The notes below the pieces were generated by a model that saw only the letters and a program-made list of their open reading frames with translations, did not search any database and was not told where the DNA came from. Positions 16,656 to 25,432 of a stretch of 64,000 bases of DNA are shown one piece after another. This DNA is from DASXSB01 sp036506275 (GTDB taxonomy: Bacteria > Methylomirabilota > Methylomirabilia > Rokubacteriales > CSP1-6), in NCBI GenBank assembly GCA_036506275.1, contig DASXSB010000031.1, forward strand, positions 7,016 to 71,015, read 5' to 3'. A program made the position numbers and the translations under genes. Position 1 is the first letter of the stretch; each line of letters opens with the position of its first letter.

Positions 16656-18272
16656 TCACTTGTCGCGCCACACGTCCTGCATCCGGCCGTAGTTGTACAC
16701 GTTGTTGTGGGGGACGAGACCTTTCACGTGCGGCCACTGCGTGAAGTAATCGAGCCGCCAGGACAGGATGGGACGGGCGGCTTCGTCCTCCAGCTTCTTC
16801 TGGATGCCGGCCACCATCACCAACCGCTTCTTGGCGTCGATCTCCTGCGACTGCTGATCGATCATCTTCATGACCTGCTCGCTGCAGTAGTGCGTGTAGT
16901 TTCGCGGCGACCCACACGCGTAGTTCTCGTAGAAGTTGCCGTCGGGATCGTCGGCGCCGAGGCCGGTGAGGTTGGCGCCGATCTGATATTCGCCCCGCGT
17001 CGCCATGGGGTGCCACTGCGCGGTCTCGACCTGCTTCAGCGAGGCCTCGATGCCGACCTGTTTCAGCTCGTTGATGATGAACGACGCCATGTCGACGTAG
17101 ATCGCGATGGCGCGCGTCACCATCTCCACCCGCAGCGGCTTTTCCGGCGAGTAGCCGGCTTCCGCCATCAGCTTCTTCGCGGCCGCCTTCTCATCGGCCG
17201 CCTTGCCGTAGCCCGGCAGCGTCAGAAGATCCTTATCGCCGAGGCCCCACGTCGCGTACGGCTTGGGCGCCATTCCCGCTCCCACCACGCCCGCGCCCTG
17301 GTACACGGCCTGGATGAGCGCGCGCCGGTCGATGGCGTGGCTGACGGCGAGCCGCACCTTGACGTTGTCGAAGGGCGGCTTCTTCGTGTTCATGATGACG
17401 TTGTTGTTGACGTTCTCGCTCACGGGCGTCACCACGAGCTGAGGCACCGCCTTCTTGAGCTGCTCCGCCGTCGTCTTCGACGTCTCGCCCGGGTAGGAAA
17501 CGTCGACGGCGCCCGACTGGAGGGCGGCCGAGCGCGTGCCGCGCTCGGCGATCACGATGTATTTGAGGCCGTCGAGGTAGGGACGGCCCTTCACGAAATA
17601 GTCCGGGTTCTTCACGTACTCGACGAATTCGCCCTTCCGCCACTCCTTCAGCTTGAACGGTCCCGTTCCGACGCAGGTGGTGCGGTAGGTGGCGGCCGGG
17701 ATGTGGGCGGCGTAGACGGGCGAGTAGCCGGAGGCGAGCATCATGAGGACCGACGGCTGCGGCCGCTTCAGCCGGAAGACGACCGTGTACGGATCCGGCG
17801 TCTCCACCGCTTCGACATTGGAGTACCAGTCCTTGCGCGGATTGAGACGGAGCTTGGCGGGCGCGTCGGCGGCTTCCCGGACCATGTCGAACGTGTACTT
17901 CACGTCCTTCGAGGTGAACGGCTGCCCGTCGTGCCACTTCACGTTCCGGTGGAGCAGGAAGACGAGATTTCGGTAGTTGTCCTGCCACGACCACTTCTCG
18001 GCGAGCTCGCCGATGATGGTGTCCATGCTCTCGGTCTTCTTCGCGGGATCGTAGATCACGAGGTTGTTGAAGCACGGCATCGAGGGCCAGACGGTGGAGC
18101 TCGTTCCCGTCTCGTGAATGGCGAAGCCTTGGGGAAGATCTTCGCGCTGCGTGATGTTCAACGTCCCACCCGTGTGGGGCGCCTGTCCGATGGCGGGCGT
18201 GCCGAGCAGGGCCAGCGCGAGCACGAGCAGGAGCGCGGGGGTGACGACGAAGGCGAGCCGCGAACGCGTCAT
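16656..18272 (-). CDS. ABC transporter substrate-binding protein, family 5 (peptide/nickel type)
   Basis: A 538-residue periplasmic solute-binding protein of SBP family 5. It has a signal peptide ending near residue 31 (LLGTPAIGQA), and typical motifs such as NLVFLLHRNVKWHDGQPFTSKDV, where the ligand cleft begins, and VGTGPFKLKEW. The ATG at 18272 is chosen because GGAGG lies 5 bases upstream; a TTG 12 bases earlier would place the ribosome site inside the gene. The ligand is unknown; peptides, opines or amides are plausible given the amidase downstream. Confidence 0.93.
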   Translation of the reverse strand: MTRSRLAFVVTPALLLVLALALLGTPAIGQAPHTGGTLNITQREDLPQGFAIHETGTSSTVWPSMPCFNNLVIYDPAKKTESMDTIIGELAEKWSWQDNYRNLVFLLHRNVKWHDGQPFTSKDVKYTFDMVREAADAPAKLRLNPRKDWYSNVEAVETPDPYTVVFRLKRPQPSVLMMLASGYSPVYAAHIPAATYRTTCVGTGPFKLKEWRKGEFVEYVKNPDYFVKGRPYLDGLKYIVIAERGTRSAALQSGAVDVSYPGETSKTTAEQLKKAVPQLVVTPVSENVNNNVIMNTKKPPFDNVKVRLAVSHAIDRRALIQAVYQGAGVVGAGMAPKPYATWGLGDKDLLTLPGYGKAADEKAAAKKLMAEAGYSPEKPLRVEMVTRAIAIYVDMASFIINELKQVGIEASLKQVETAQWHPMATRGEYQIGANLTGLGADDPDGNFYENYACGSPRNYTHYCSEQVMKMIDQQSQEIDAKKRLVMVAGIQKKLEDEAARPILSWRLDYFTQWPHVKGLVPHNNVYNYGRMQDVWRDK

Positions 18273-18376
18273 GGGGTCCTCCAAGGATGCACGGGGCGAA
18301 TGGGCGCGAGTTTACGTGAAAAACGGAGGGCTCTCAACACGACGTCGAGCAGCCTCGCGGGAGGTCGCCCACGATG

Positions 18377-19642
18377 CTAGAGCAGCCGGAACAGGAGGTG
18401 AACTCCGTAGATGGCGCCGCCGGCGAGGCCGCCCACCACGGTGCCGTTGACCCGGATGTACTGGAGATCGTCGCCGGCGTGCTCCTCGATGAGCCGCACC
18501 GCGCCCTCGGGGCCGAGCGCGCGCACGCCGTTCTCGATGAAGCGCGCGATCTGCGGGTGATACCGATCGATCACGTCCGCCGCCCGCGTCTTGATCCAGC
18601 GGTCAATCTCCTTGCGGAGGTCGGGATCGGCGACGACCGCCCGCCGCCCGCGCTCGAGACGCTCGGCCAGCCATACCGCCAGCTCCGGCCGCGGCCGCGC
18701 GAGGTCGTCCCCGATCCCGCGGCGGAGCGCCGCCACCGCATCCTCGACGATGCCGACCGCGATGTCGCTCGCGAGCAGCTCCTCCTTCACCGCCTCCACC
18801 CGCGCCGCGAGCGGGCTCCCCGCCTCGCGCAAGCGCGCGGGCAATGACGCGAGCGCCTCCGTCACCTCGCGGCGGAGGGGATGATCGGGATCGGCCTCCA
18901 GATCTTTCAGTCCCGCGTGGAGAGCGCTCACGAGGCGGTCGCGGTCGATGAGGCCGAAGGCGTCGGCGAGGCCGAGCAGCATCCGTGGATAGAGCTTCAT
19001 GCGCTCGCGATAGCGAGCGATGAGATCGTCCACGACCGCGCTCACGGCCTCGCGTACGGGCGGGCGATCGAGCGCCTGCGCCAGCCCTTGCGCGAGCGCG
19101 TTCATCACGCGCTGGTCCCATCCCTGCTCGCGCGCGAGCTCGAGCGCGCTTGCCAGCGCCGGCGCGAGCTGCCATGTGGCCAGCCACGGGCGGACGCGCG
19201 CGAGCACGTCCCGCGGTCGGAGCGACGGCACCTGCTCCGCGAGCCAGCGCAGCACGCGGGCGGCGGCGCGCTCGATGTCGGTGCGCGTGATGCGCTCGGC
19301 GCCGCGCGCCATCACCTCCGCGATGTCGAGGCGTCCCAGCTCCTCCATCACGTACTCCTTCGTGAGCACGCGGCCGCCCACCATCGTCCCCACCCGCGCC
19401 GCCAGCAGCTCCCAGTTGGCGGGGATGAGCGCGGTGTGCGGAATGGGAAGGCGGAGGGGGCGGCGGAAGATCGCGGTGACCGCGAACCAGTCGGCGAGAC
19501 CGCCGACGATCCCCGCCTCCGCCACGGCGAGGATCCACCCGCCCCACCACGTATCGCGGACGGGGAACGTGGCCACGGCGAGGACCACCGCGGCGAGGAG
19601 GACACCGAGAGCCAGCCGACGCTGTCGCGGCCGTCGCATCAT
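18377..19642 (-). CDS. DUF445 family membrane protein
   Basis: A 421-residue protein of the DUF445 family, whose function is not established. Two N-terminal membrane segments (about residues 9-26 and 30-50) carry the family signature GGLADWFAVTAIFRRPL followed by PHTALIPANWELLA. A long helical soluble region follows, and a final hydrophobic segment (VVGGLAGGAIYGVHLLFRLL) ends the protein. A TTGACA promoter lies about 100 bases upstream. It is separated from the ABC unit by 104 bases and probably transcribed on its own. Confidence 0.88.
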   Translation of the reverse strand: MMRRPRQRRLALGVLLAAVVLAVATFPVRDTWWGGWILAVAEAGIVGGLADWFAVTAIFRRPLRLPIPHTALIPANWELLAARVGTMVGGRVLTKEYVMEELGRLDIAEVMARGAERITRTDIERAAARVLRWLAEQVPSLRPRDVLARVRPWLATWQLAPALASALELAREQGWDQRVMNALAQGLAQALDRPPVREAVSAVVDDLIARYRERMKLYPRMLLGLADAFGLIDRDRLVSALHAGLKDLEADPDHPLRREVTEALASLPARLREAGSPLAARVEAVKEELLASDIAVGIVEDAVAALRRGIGDDLARPRPELAVWLAERLERGRRAVVADPDLRKEIDRWIKTRAADVIDRYHPQIARFIENGVRALGPEGAVRLIEEHAGDDLQYIRVNGTVVGGLAGGAIYGVHLLFRLL

Positions 19643-19743
19643 CTGGGATCGACGCCAGCGCTCGCCCCTGACGGCGGACGCGGCTCGCGCTCGAGCACGG
19701 GCTTCCTCCCTGTTCGCCGCAAGGCGCCCGCGGCGTTAGCGGC

Positions 19744-19771
19744 ATTGTGACCGCCCGTCACCCGATGTCAA
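19744..19771 (-). promoter_or_regulatory. sigma70-type promoter in front of the DUF445 gene
   Basis: Minus-strand TTGACA (19771-19766) and CACAAT (19749-19744) are separated by 16 bases, giving a predicted transcript start near 19737 and a leader of about 95 bases. Confidence 0.55.
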
Positions 19772-19802
19772 CGGCGGCCGTGTGGCCACCACACGGCCGC
19801 CG
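19772..19802. repeat. 14-base perfect inverted repeat with 3-base loop
   Basis: CGGCGGCCGTGTGG (19772-19785) and its exact complement (19789-19802) flank CCA. It lies in the 371-base divergent gap between the DUF445 gene and the FG-GAP gene, touching the -35 box of the DUF445 promoter. It could be an operator or a hairpin. The rest of the gap (19803-19943) shows nothing recognisable. Confidence 0.6.
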
Positions 19803-19943
19803 ACACATGACGTCTTTCGTCGACACCGCCGTCTTCGCGAGCAGACACCTCGCGCACCTGGCTTTGCCGTGAATGGGTTCGCCGCGGCCGCCGTTCTCTG
19901 GTGTTCCAGCAGGTTGCGTGGCACGCGACGCGCGTCAACGGTT

Positions 19944-19959
19944 TGGCAGGGCGCTTGCG
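19944..19959 (+). promoter_or_regulatory. sigma54-like (-24/-12) promoter
   Basis: TGGCAG, five bases, TTGCG: the invariant GG (19945-19946) and GC (19957-19958) are exactly 10 bases apart, as in RpoN promoters. Transcription would start near 19970, leaving a 44-base leader before the secreted FG-GAP gene. No enhancer-binding regulator is encoded in the window. Confidence 0.45.
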
Positions 19960-20013
19960 CTAGCGGGAGGCGAAAGCTCGGCGGAACGGCCGCGACGCTG
20001 AAGGAGAACGACG

Positions 20014-22077
20014 ATGATGAAGGCGCTACTGTTCCTGGCCAGCCTCCTGTTCTTCCTGGTGCCGTCCACCAACGCGTGGGCGCAGGACCCCTGTCAGATG
20101 CCACCGGGCGGGCGTCGTCCCGCGCACAACTGGCGGCTGATGACCCTGGTCGGCTCGCCGCCTCAGTACGCCTACTGGGATCAAGATCGCGACGAGATGG
20201 GCGATCGCATTTACGTGAGGATCGCGGATGGCGCCGCTGCTGGCCTTCGAAATGACCAGATGAAGATCGTCCTCATCGCCGTCCCCTGGGTGACGTGGAA
20301 GAAGGAAGTCTCGGCCTGGGGTTGCAGCGGCAAGATCCAGACGATCTCCACCAGTGGATACGATCACGGTCCGCACGAGATGACGATCGCCCGAGGCGCT
20401 GGCTCGAGTCGCATCGACACCATCGTCCTCAGCAAGGCCACATTCGTTTTCGATTGGATGACGGATATGTATCACTTCGACCCCGCGTACTTCTGGCGTA
20501 TCTACGGTGGCAAGATCGTGACGGTAGAGTGGTACGGGGACATTGGAGGAATACCGGAGGACTGCTCGTACGACTACCCGTCGTGGTGCATTCCCGTCGG
20601 CTCCGACCCCGACGCCGGGGTCTTCTTCGACACCGATCGGAAGGCGGAGCCCGCGATCTGGCACCCGGCGACCGGCGAGTGGCTCGTCGACCCTCCTTCA
20701 CCGCCTCCCGCCCATCAGTGGGGCGCGGCCGATGACGTGCCCGTGCCCGGCGACTACGACGGTGATGGGCGCCCGGACATCACGGTGTGGCGGCGATCGA
20801 CGCGCGAGTGGTTCATCATCGATAGCGCCGCCGGGCTCGCGCGTCCGGCAATCCAGTGGGGCGGCGGTGCCGACGCCGCGGATGTCGCGGTGCCGGCCGA
20901 CTACAACCGCGACGGGAAGACCGACATCGCCATCTGGCGGCCGTCCACCGGCGAATGGTGGATCCGTGACTTTGCGCCGGTGGTCTGGGGCGGCGGCGCC
21001 GACATCGGCGACATTCCAGTGCCGGCCGACTACGACGGCGACGGGATCACTGACATCGCGATCTGGCGTCCATCCACGGGCCAGTGGTGGATCCGCTACA
21101 CCGCCGGTCTTCCGCCCATGGCGGGCACGCTCGGCAGTGACATCGACGTGCCCGTGCCCGGCGAGTACAGCGGCCTCGGCAAGACGGAGATCGCGGTCTG
21201 GCGGCCCTCGACTGGAGAATGGTTCATTCCGGGGCGCCCCACCGTGGTCTGGGGTGGCAGCGGTGACGTGCCCGTGCCTGGAGACTACGACGGAGACGGT
21301 CGCACGGACCTCGCGTACTGGAGGCCCTGGACCGGAGAATGGCACATCCTGAACAGCAGCAGCGGCACCGAGCAAGTGAGGGTCCTCGGCACCAAAGGCG
21401 ATCTTCCCGTGCGGTCTGGGCTGGGCAGCAAGATCCTACTGCCGCCTCAAGCGCTCCTGCGTGTCACGCGAAACGGCAGCGGGACCGTGAGCACGGCCGA
21501 CGGAATGAACTGCGGGACGCAGTGCTCGAAGCCGTACGCTCCCGGCACTCGCGTCACGCTGACGGCGACGCCGGCGGCCGGGTCGCAGTTCTCGGGCTGG
21601 ACCGGCGGCGGGTGCACCGGCACCGGACCGTGTGAGGTGGCGGTCACGGTGAACACGCCGATCACCGCCAGCTTCTGCGTAGCCCCGTGTCTGACGTTGA
21701 GCTACAACGGCAAGATCAAGGATCGCGTGGGTCAGGGCAATAAGGCTCTCGCTCCCGACTCCCAGCTCGACGGCGTGTTCACCCTCCGCTCGACGGCCGT
21801 TGGCGGCGTTCGGACCGTCACGAGTCTCGAGCTCCGCGCCCCCAACTACGTCTGGGACACCGTCGGTTCTACAGCCTCCTGGGCCATCGGCGTCGCGAAC
21901 ACCCTCGACGGGGGGTTGCTGAACAACGCCGACGCCAGCGTCAATTTCACGCTCGCCGCCGGCGCCGCGGTCACCCTCTTCGTCGCGGACCCGGGCGTCG
22001 TCATCCCTCCCGTGACCTTGATCCTGACCGTCCGCTTCTCGGATGGCTCCACGGCCACCGTCAGCGTGCCGATCTAG
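20014..22077 (+). CDS. secreted FG-GAP/VCBS-type repeat protein with a C-terminal repeat domain
   Basis: A 687-residue exported protein of unknown role. A signal peptide (residues 1-23, ending NAWAQ) is followed by about 190 residues with no recognised domain. Then come five tandem repeats of about 50 residues. Each has a calcium-type loop such as GDYDGDGRPDI, ADYNRDGKTDI or GDYDGDGRTDL and a block like IAIWRPSTGEWWI. One repeat (GEYSGLGKTEI) has lost most ligands. Residues about 485-555 form a Cys-containing repeat module (GSGTVSTADG, then FSGWTGGGCTGTGPC), and the C-terminus is beta-rich. GGAG precedes the ATG. It probably binds calcium and acts at the cell surface or outside. The promoter looks sigma54-dependent. 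Confidence 0.85.
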   Translation: MMKALLFLASLLFFLVPSTNAWAQDPCQMPPGGRRPAHNWRLMTLVGSPPQYAYWDQDRDEMGDRIYVRIADGAAAGLRNDQMKIVLIAVPWVTWKKEVSAWGCSGKIQTISTSGYDHGPHEMTIARGAGSSRIDTIVLSKATFVFDWMTDMYHFDPAYFWRIYGGKIVTVEWYGDIGGIPEDCSYDYPSWCIPVGSDPDAGVFFDTDRKAEPAIWHPATGEWLVDPPSPPPAHQWGAADDVPVPGDYDGDGRPDITVWRRSTREWFIIDSAAGLARPAIQWGGGADAADVAVPADYNRDGKTDIAIWRPSTGEWWIRDFAPVVWGGGADIGDIPVPADYDGDGITDIAIWRPSTGQWWIRYTAGLPPMAGTLGSDIDVPVPGEYSGLGKTEIAVWRPSTGEWFIPGRPTVVWGGSGDVPVPGDYDGDGRTDLAYWRPWTGEWHILNSSSGTEQVRVLGTKGDLPVRSGLGSKILLPPQALLRVTRNGSGTVSTADGMNCGTQCSKPYAPGTRVTLTATPAAGSQFSGWTGGGCTGTGPCEVAVTVNTPITASFCVAPCLTLSYNGKIKDRVGQGNKALAPDSQLDGVFTLRSTAVGGVRTVTSLELRAPNYVWDTVGSTASWAIGVANTLDGGLLNNADASVNFTLAAGAAVTLFVADPGVVIPPVTLILTVRFSDGSTATVSVPI

Positions 22078-22146
22078 CGTAGCGTCGAGGCGGGGGAGCC
22101 CGCTTGGCCCCCGCCTCGATGCTCCGTGCGGCGAGAGCGTGCTTCT

Positions 22147-23076
22147 CTACCGCCCGGCACCGTCCTCGAGCAGGAAGCGCAGCATGTGCGCGGTGGCGTC
22201 GGGCCCCGACGGAAACGTGTGCGTGCCGCGCGGGTCGCCCCCGCTCCACGCGTGCCCCATCCCGGATACGAGCCACGTCTCGTGGACGGCGTGGCCAAGC
22301 CGGTCGCGGTACACGACGTGCGGGCTGCCGTCGGCGGTGGCCGCCGACGACGTGGCGCCGTTCATCGAGCGGAACATCTGCGCGAGCGATTCGAGGTTGA
22401 TCGGGCTGACGACGCTGTCACGCTCGCCGTGCCAGAGGGAGGCGCGCACGGGTTGCCGTCGCGCGCCCATCGCCGTCAGGCAACGCTGAGCAGCGTCCTT
22501 ACCGTCCGGTTGACGACCGAGCATGCAGCGTAAGGCGCCGTCGGGCCCGGGCCCGCATCCATAGGGTCCGCCCGCGGAGGTCCCCACCCCGCCCACCACG
22601 TCGGGCGCCGCGCACGCGAGGTTCACCGCCATGAACGCGCCGGCGGAGAGGCCGAGGACGATGACGCGCCCGCGGGCGACGTTCGGCTCTTGTCGGACGC
22701 GGGCGATGAGCGACAGGAGCTCCGTCACCTCGCCACCGCCGTCACGCTGCTGGTGGGCCGGCTCGAACCAGTTCCAGCAGCGCTCGATGTTGTTCCGGCG
22801 TTCCTGCATCGGGTAGAGCACGATGAGGCCGCGGCGCGCGGCCGCCTCGTTCAGGCGCGTTCCGCGCGCGAAGTCTTCGGCGGTCTGCTGGCACCCGTGG
22901 AGCGCCACCACCAGCGGCATCGGCGCCGACACGTCGGGAACGTAGAGGCGATACGCACGCCCCTCGTGAACACCGCGCCGGAAGACGAGGTCCTCGCGCT
23001 GGGCGGCCACGGGCGGCGTCAGCGCGAGCACGATCAGGATCAGCGCGGTGAGGCGGAGGGAGATGCGCGCGGACAT
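22147..23076 (-). CDS. secreted alpha/beta hydrolase, PHB-depolymerase/LpqC type esterase
   Basis: A 309-residue exported esterase of the poly(3-hydroxybutyrate) depolymerase/feruloyl-esterase type. The ATG at 23076, five bases after the ade stop, gives a clean signal peptide ending PPVAAQ; an earlier start would overlap ade. Family motifs are LHGCQQTAEDF (oxyanion region), GLSAGAFMA with the nucleophilic Ser, and MGHAWSGG with the catalytic His. It is probably co-transcribed with ade. The true ester substrate cannot be told from sequence. Confidence 0.86.
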   Translation of the reverse strand: MSARISLRLTALILIVLALTPPVAAQREDLVFRRGVHEGRAYRLYVPDVSAPMPLVVALHGCQQTAEDFARGTRLNEAAARRGLIVLYPMQERRNNIERCWNWFEPAHQQRDGGGEVTELLSLIARVRQEPNVARGRVIVLGLSAGAFMAVNLACAAPDVVGGVGTSAGGPYGCGPGPDGALRCMLGRQPDGKDAAQRCLTAMGARRQPVRASLWHGERDSVVSPINLESLAQMFRSMNGATSSAATADGSPHVVYRDRLGHAVHETWLVSGMGHAWSGGDPRGTHTFPSGPDATAHMLRFLLEDGAGR

Positions 23077-23081
23077 CGCCG

Positions 23082-24872
23082 TCAGCGCGAGCGCCGGCGC
23101 GCCGGCCACAGCACGCGCGCGCCCTTGACGTCCCAGACGCCGCGCGGGCTGAGGCGCGCCGCGGGCAGGAAGTCGGCCGCGAGGAAGAACAGCGTGAACA
23201 TCGGGTCATGGTACGGATAGCCACGCGCGACGAGGGCAGCGCGGATGCGGTCTTCCCCGCGCGCGACTTCCGGCAGCGTTCCCGTCGTCATCACACCGCC
23301 CACCGGCAGCGCCCACTCCTCCGCGACGTCGTCACCGTCGGCGACGACGATCCCGCCCCGAAGCTCGAGCACGCGGTTGACCGCGCGCGCCATCGCCTCC
23401 GGGCTCCGGCCGAGCACCAGGATGTTGAAGTCGGTGGTGATGGTGGAAGCGACCGCGTCGAGACGGTCGGCGAACCCGGCCACGATGGCGGGCGCCACCC
23501 AGCGGCCCGCGCGATCCACGAGGGCCGCGTGCAGATCTCCGGCCGCGGGCGCGCGCTCCTCCAGTTTCGTGATCACCGCGCTCACGAGACGGATCACGGG
23601 ATACCGGTCCCGCGCGGGTAGGCGGAAGTCCTCGGGGCGGGCGCGCCAGCGCACGGTGAGGCGCGCCTCCGCCGACGTGAACACGCGCGTCCATGCCGGC
23701 TCCGGAACCTCGGCGAGCAGCCGCCCGCCCTCGGCGGCGAGACGACCGCGCGCCACCACGCGCTCGGGGCGTGGCTCGCTCAGGTCGGCGAGGACACAGA
23801 TATCCGCGTAGCGTCCGGGCGCGATGCCGCCGAGGTCGTCGTCGCGGCCGAAGTAGGTGGCGGGGTTGAGCGTGACCATCCGATAGGCGTCCACGGGGGG
23901 GACGCCGCGGTCGAGCGCCACGCGGAGGAGATGATCGACGAAGCCGTGGTCGCGCACGAAGGCGGGCATCGATCCGTCGGCGGTCAACATGAGGCGCGAG
24001 GCAAGCGCGGGCGCTTCCTTGAGGACGTCGAGGAGCCCGTGGAGGTCGGGGCGCAGCGACGACTCGCGCAGCATCACCGCGATGCCGTGCCGCGCGCGCT
24101 CCAGCACCTCGCGGACGGTGATCGGCTCGTGATCGGACGTGAGCCCACCGGCGGCGAGGGCGGCGATCTTCTCCGCGCTCGCGCCCGCCGTGTGTCCCTC
24201 CACGCGCAGGCCGCGCACGCGGGCGAGGTCGATGCGATGCAAGAGGTCCGCGTCGCCGTCGTGGATCTCCGGCCACCGCGTGACTTCACCGACACCGATC
24301 GCCCACGGATGCGCGAGCGCGCGCGCGACGTCGCGGAGCGGAAAGCGCCTGCCCTCGTCGGCGCTGCGGCTCTGCGCGTGGACGCGGATCATCCAGAAGA
24401 ACTTCAGCGGGCTCTGCGCGAGCGTGTTCGCGACCATCTCGAAGCCGCGGCGGCCGCCGAGCTCCCAGAGCTGGAGCGTGTCGGCGAAGACCGTGGTCGT
24501 CCCCAGCGGCAGGACGTGGCGTGCGAACGCCGACGGCGTCACCAGGTGGGCGGGATGGACGTGGGGATCGATGTATCCGGGCGTCAGGATGCGTCCCGCC
24601 GCTTCCAGCACCTGCGTGCGCGGTCCGAGGGCGTCCTCGCGCGCGCCCACGTACGCGATGCGCTCGCCGTGAACGGCCACGTGGGCGGGATAAATCTCGC
24701 CCGTGTAGACGTTGAGGATCATGCCGCCGCGGATGAAGAGGTCGGCCGGCCGCTCCCCCCGCGCGACCGCGGTGAGACGCCTGCGTTCCGCACCAGCCGC
24801 GACCGCGGTGAGACGCCTGCGTTCGGCGCTCGTCGCGAAAGCGGTGGGCCGTTTCCGTACGGCGCGGGTCAT
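23082..24872 (-). CDS. ade: adenine deaminase
   Basis: Ade converts adenine to hypoxanthine and ammonia. The 596-residue amidohydrolase shows the beta-sandwich start (DLFIRGGMILNVYTGEI), the metal motif GYIDPHVHPAHL, the GLTSDHEPIT segment, LTADGSMPAF and the closing NPATYFG and GRYADICVL motifs. The first 40 residues are unusual: AERRRLTAVA occurs twice through a DNA duplication (24763-24824) and has no counterpart in the family. The ATG at 24872 is supported by a CATAAT -10 box that ends six bases upstream, predicting a leaderless transcript. Confidence 0.93.
   Translation of the reverse strand: MTRAVRKRPTAFATSAERRRLTAVAAGAERRRLTAVARGERPADLFIRGGMILNVYTGEIYPAHVAVHGERIAYVGAREDALGPRTQVLEAAGRILTPGYIDPHVHPAHLVTPSAFARHVLPLGTTTVFADTLQLWELGGRRGFEMVANTLAQSPLKFFWMIRVHAQSRSADEGRRFPLRDVARALAHPWAIGVGEVTRWPEIHDGDADLLHRIDLARVRGLRVEGHTAGASAEKIAALAAGGLTSDHEPITVREVLERARHGIAVMLRESSLRPDLHGLLDVLKEAPALASRLMLTADGSMPAFVRDHGFVDHLLRVALDRGVPPVDAYRMVTLNPATYFGRDDDLGGIAPGRYADICVLADLSEPRPERVVARGRLAAEGGRLLAEVPEPAWTRVFTSAEARLTVRWRARPEDFRLPARDRYPVIRLVSAVITKLEERAPAAGDLHAALVDRAGRWVAPAIVAGFADRLDAVASTITTDFNILVLGRSPEAMARAVNRVLELRGGIVVADGDDVAEEWALPVGGVMTTGTLPEVARGEDRIRAALVARGYPYHDPMFTLFFLAADFLPAARLSPRGVWDVKGARVLWPARRRSR
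24763..24824. repeat. 26-base direct repeat, 36-base period, inside the 5' end of ade
   Basis: Copies at 24763-24788 and 24799-24824 are identical over 26 bases and in the same frame (36 is a multiple of 3), so the duplication adds a repeated AERRRLTAVA peptide without breaking the gene. Confidence 0.85.
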
Positions 24873-24878
24873 GTCGCG

Positions 24879-24884
24879 ATTATG
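24879..24884 (-). promoter_or_regulatory. -10 box of a predicted leaderless ade transcript
   Basis: Minus-strand CATAAT, then six bases, then the ade ATG. No convincing -35 is seen. Confidence 0.5.
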
Positions 24885-24943
24885 CCCGAACGCCGACGCG
24901 CGGCCGCCGGCGGCGGTCGCGGTCAGCGCTGGACGGGCGTCTG

Positions 24944-24949
24944 TACAAT
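24944..24949 (+). promoter_or_regulatory. -10 box of a predicted leaderless arfB transcript
   Basis: TACAAT is followed by GGGCGC and then the ATG of arfB at 24956. No Shine-Dalgarno sequence fits in the six bases, so transcription should begin at the start codon. Confidence 0.6.
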
Positions 24950-24955
24950 GGGCGC

Positions 24956-25381
24956 ATGACGGAGCCCATCGAGATCGCTCGGGGCGTGCGGGTCCCGGCG
25001 GCGGCCCTCAACGTGCGCGCCGTCCGCGCATCCGGTCCGGGCGGGCAGAACGTGAACAAGGTCGCGACCAAGGTCGACCTGCGCGTCGACCTCGACGCGA
25101 TCGAAGGCCTGCCCGACGACGCGCGCGCCCGGCTCCTCCACCTCGCCCGCCACCGGCTCGACGCCGACGGCCGACTGCTCGTCACGAGCCAGGTCACGCG
25201 CAATCAGGCTCGGAACATCGACGATGCGCGGGAAAAGGCTCGGCAGCTCATCGCCGCCGCTCTCGTGCGGCCACGGCGCCGGAAGGCGTCGCGACCGTCG
25301 GCGGCGGCGCGGGAGCGCCGGCTCACCGACAAGAAGGAACGGTCCGCCGTCAAGCGTCTGCGCACCCGCCTCGAGGACTGA
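24956..25381 (+). CDS. arfB: alternative ribosome-rescue factor / peptidyl-tRNA hydrolase ArfB
   Basis: ArfB (YaeJ) releases peptidyl-tRNA from stalled ribosomes that lack a stop codon. The 141-residue protein has the catalytic GGQ motif in SGPGGQNVNKVATKV near residue 30, a compact release-factor fold, and a long basic C-terminal tail (RPRRRKASRPSAAARERR, then KKERSAVKRLRTRLED) that in this family enters the empty mRNA channel. The length matches ArfB, not full release factors. Confidence 0.94.
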   Translation: MTEPIEIARGVRVPAAALNVRAVRASGPGGQNVNKVATKVDLRVDLDAIEGLPDDARARLLHLARHRLDADGRLLVTSQVTRNQARNIDDAREKARQLIAAALVRPRRRKASRPSAAARERRLTDKKERSAVKRLRTRLED

Positions 25382-25432
25382 GCGACCGGCGCCCGAAGCG
25401 CACGCGCGGGGCGCCCATCGATCGCGGGGCGC

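Noticed and set aside
19772..19802. 14-base hairpin as a terminator
   Set aside because: Both neighbouring genes point away from it, so there is no transcript to end; an operator or structural role is more likely.
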